NCBI GenBank assembly: GCA_946478755.1
Contig: CAMLDJ010000282.1
Span: forward strand, 1 to 7,157
DNA: 7,157 nt
Source of the DNA: an uncultured Pedobacter sp.
GTDB lineage: Bacteria; Bacteroidota; Bacteroidia; Sphingobacteriales; Sphingobacteriaceae
Direction: 5' to 3'
Position numbers and translations under genes: made by a program. The notes under the pieces are model-generated. The model was not told where the DNA came from and searched no databases. It saw only the letters and a program-made list of their open reading frames with translations. Numbering within the stretch: the first letter of the stretch is position 1; every line of letters begins with the position of its first letter. This document shows positions 6,709 to 7,157 of this stretch, piece after piece.

Positions 6709-6918
6709 TTATTTCTTGGTTTGTCTGAAGATAAATGCAGCCATAATGATTGCAACAGATAAGCCCGAAAGGCCTGGGAAAGATATAAACAGATACAGTA
6801 CACCCGAAACTCCACATATCGCCAGGATAAACAAAAAGCCCTGTAAAAAGGTATCCATCTTAAAAGCCGCGATGAATGCAAACAGGATAAATGTTGCTGT
6901 CAGAATATTTATAAACAT
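6709..6918 (-). CDS. Small hydrophobic membrane protein of unknown function
   Basis: This is a 69-residue protein that I do not recognise. It has two to three probable membrane segments: about 3-19 (NILTATFILFAFIAAF), 27-47 (GFLFILAICGVSGVLYLFISF) and 51-64 (SGLSVAIIMAAFIF). A positively charged end (RQTKK) follows and is likely cytoplasmic. The frame can start at TTG 6924, but ATG 6918 is preferred. A plus-strand frame covering 6659-6949 overlaps it entirely, but its product is a basic, low-complexity sequence with no recognisable feature, while the minus frame gives coherent hydrophobic segments. I infer that the minus strand is the real one. No operon partner is evident. Confidence 0.6.
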   Translation of the reverse strand: MFINILTATFILFAFIAAFKMDTFLQGFLFILAICGVSGVLYLFISFPGLSGLSVAIIMAAFIFRQTKK

Positions 6919-6936
6919 GTACAAAGATGCATTTTC

Positions 6937-6955
6937 AATGTTAAGTTAATGTTAA
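6937..6955. promoter_or_regulatory. Tandem AATGTTAA repeat, 11-bp period, upstream of the small membrane gene
   Basis: AATGTTAA occurs at 6937-6944 and again at 6948-6955, exactly 11 bp (about one helical turn) apart and 18-37 bp upstream of ATG 6918. Tandem direct repeats with this period are typical of OmpR/PhoB-type response-regulator sites. In AT-rich DNA it may be chance. Confidence 0.3.
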
Positions 6956-6985
6956 CAGATCTCTTTTTTTGCCTTGCCGGGTATA

Positions 6986-7023
6986 AATGACAAAACCCTG
7001 GCTTAATTTAATATGCCAGGGTT
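6986..7023 (-). terminator. Hairpin terminator after the right-edge gene
   Basis: AACCCTGGC (6994-7002) and GCCAGGGTT (7015-7023) are perfect 9-bp GC-rich arms around a 12-base AT loop. On the minus strand the stem is followed by TTTGTCATTT, a broken T tract. It begins 38 bases beyond the stop codon of the partial gene at the right edge, so it most likely ends that transcript. Confidence 0.6.
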
Positions 7024-7061
7024 ATACATTTATAAATGAATTAGTTGATGGATGGATGCTG

Positions 7062-7157
7062 TCAATAATCGTCATTTAAGGCAAAAACCGGTCTTCTCGA
7101 CATCCATTTTCCACTTGTAAAATCAGGAAAGTCAATGGTTTCATTACCCATTTCTAT
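7062..7157 (-). CDS. C-terminal end of an unrecognised protein, cut by right window edge
   Basis: A minus-strand frame is open from the window edge to a TGA at 7062-7064, giving 31 residues that include GNETIDFPDFTSGKWMSRRP and end in FALNDDY. I do not recognise the family. The terminator hairpin just downstream and the non-biased composition support a real gene end. This is too short to judge function or length. Confidence 0.45.
   Translation of the reverse strand: MEMGNETIDFPDFTSGKWMSRRPVFALNDDY

Noticed and set aside
6659..6949. Plus-strand 96-residue frame overlapping the small membrane gene
   Set aside because: Its product is basic and featureless, and it is the complement of a coherent hydrophobic protein on the minus strand. 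I take the minus-strand gene as real, though not with certainty.
1..7157. Search for tRNA, rRNA, CRISPR repeats, insertion sequences, toxin-antitoxin or defence genes
   Set aside because: None seen. The lone XRE gene has no toxin partner, and no long direct or terminal inverted repeats are evident by eye.

Overview
The window looks like an ordinary chromosomal segment of a Bacteroidota bacterium, probably near Sphingobacteriaceae/Pedobacter. This rests on low GC, weak ribosome-binding sites, a lipoprotein-type RND adaptor, an SDR relic next to uxuA, and Bacteroidota-like KdgK, Eda and XRE sequences. The taxonomic placement is inference; no marker gene is present.

Left block (about 1-1640), minus strand: a TetR-family repressor gene followed by an RND-efflux periplasmic adaptor that runs off the left edge. 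A hairpin terminator separates the two genes, so the adaptor should have its own promoter. Three copies of one 15-bp imperfect palindrome lie upstream of the two genes, one before tetR and two before the adaptor. This fits an autoregulated repressor that also controls the pump.

Central block (about 1740-6150): hexuronate catabolism. A LacI-family regulator (plus) converges on mannonate dehydratase UxuA (minus). UxuA is divergent from a plus-strand pair encoding 2-keto-3-deoxygluconate kinase (KdgK) and KDPG aldolase (Eda). Together they take D-mannonate to KDG, then KDPG, then pyruvate plus glyceraldehyde-3-phosphate. Uronate isomerase, a transporter and an intact fructuronate reductase are absent. 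Just upstream of uxuA is what reads as the mutated C-terminal tail of an SDR dehydrogenase, possibly a lost uxuB-type gene. LacI control of the flanking genes is inferred from position only.

Right block (about 6110-7157), minus strand: a small XRE-type DNA-binding protein with a predicted coiled-coil tail shares a bidirectional hairpin terminator with eda. An AT-rich gap follows, then a 69-residue membrane protein of unknown function. Last come a terminator hairpin and the final 31 codons of an unrecognised gene cut by the right edge.

No tRNA, rRNA, CRISPR array, insertion sequence or phage gene was seen. I see no undescribed multi-gene system; the points of most interest are the three-copy operator set and the decayed SDR gene.
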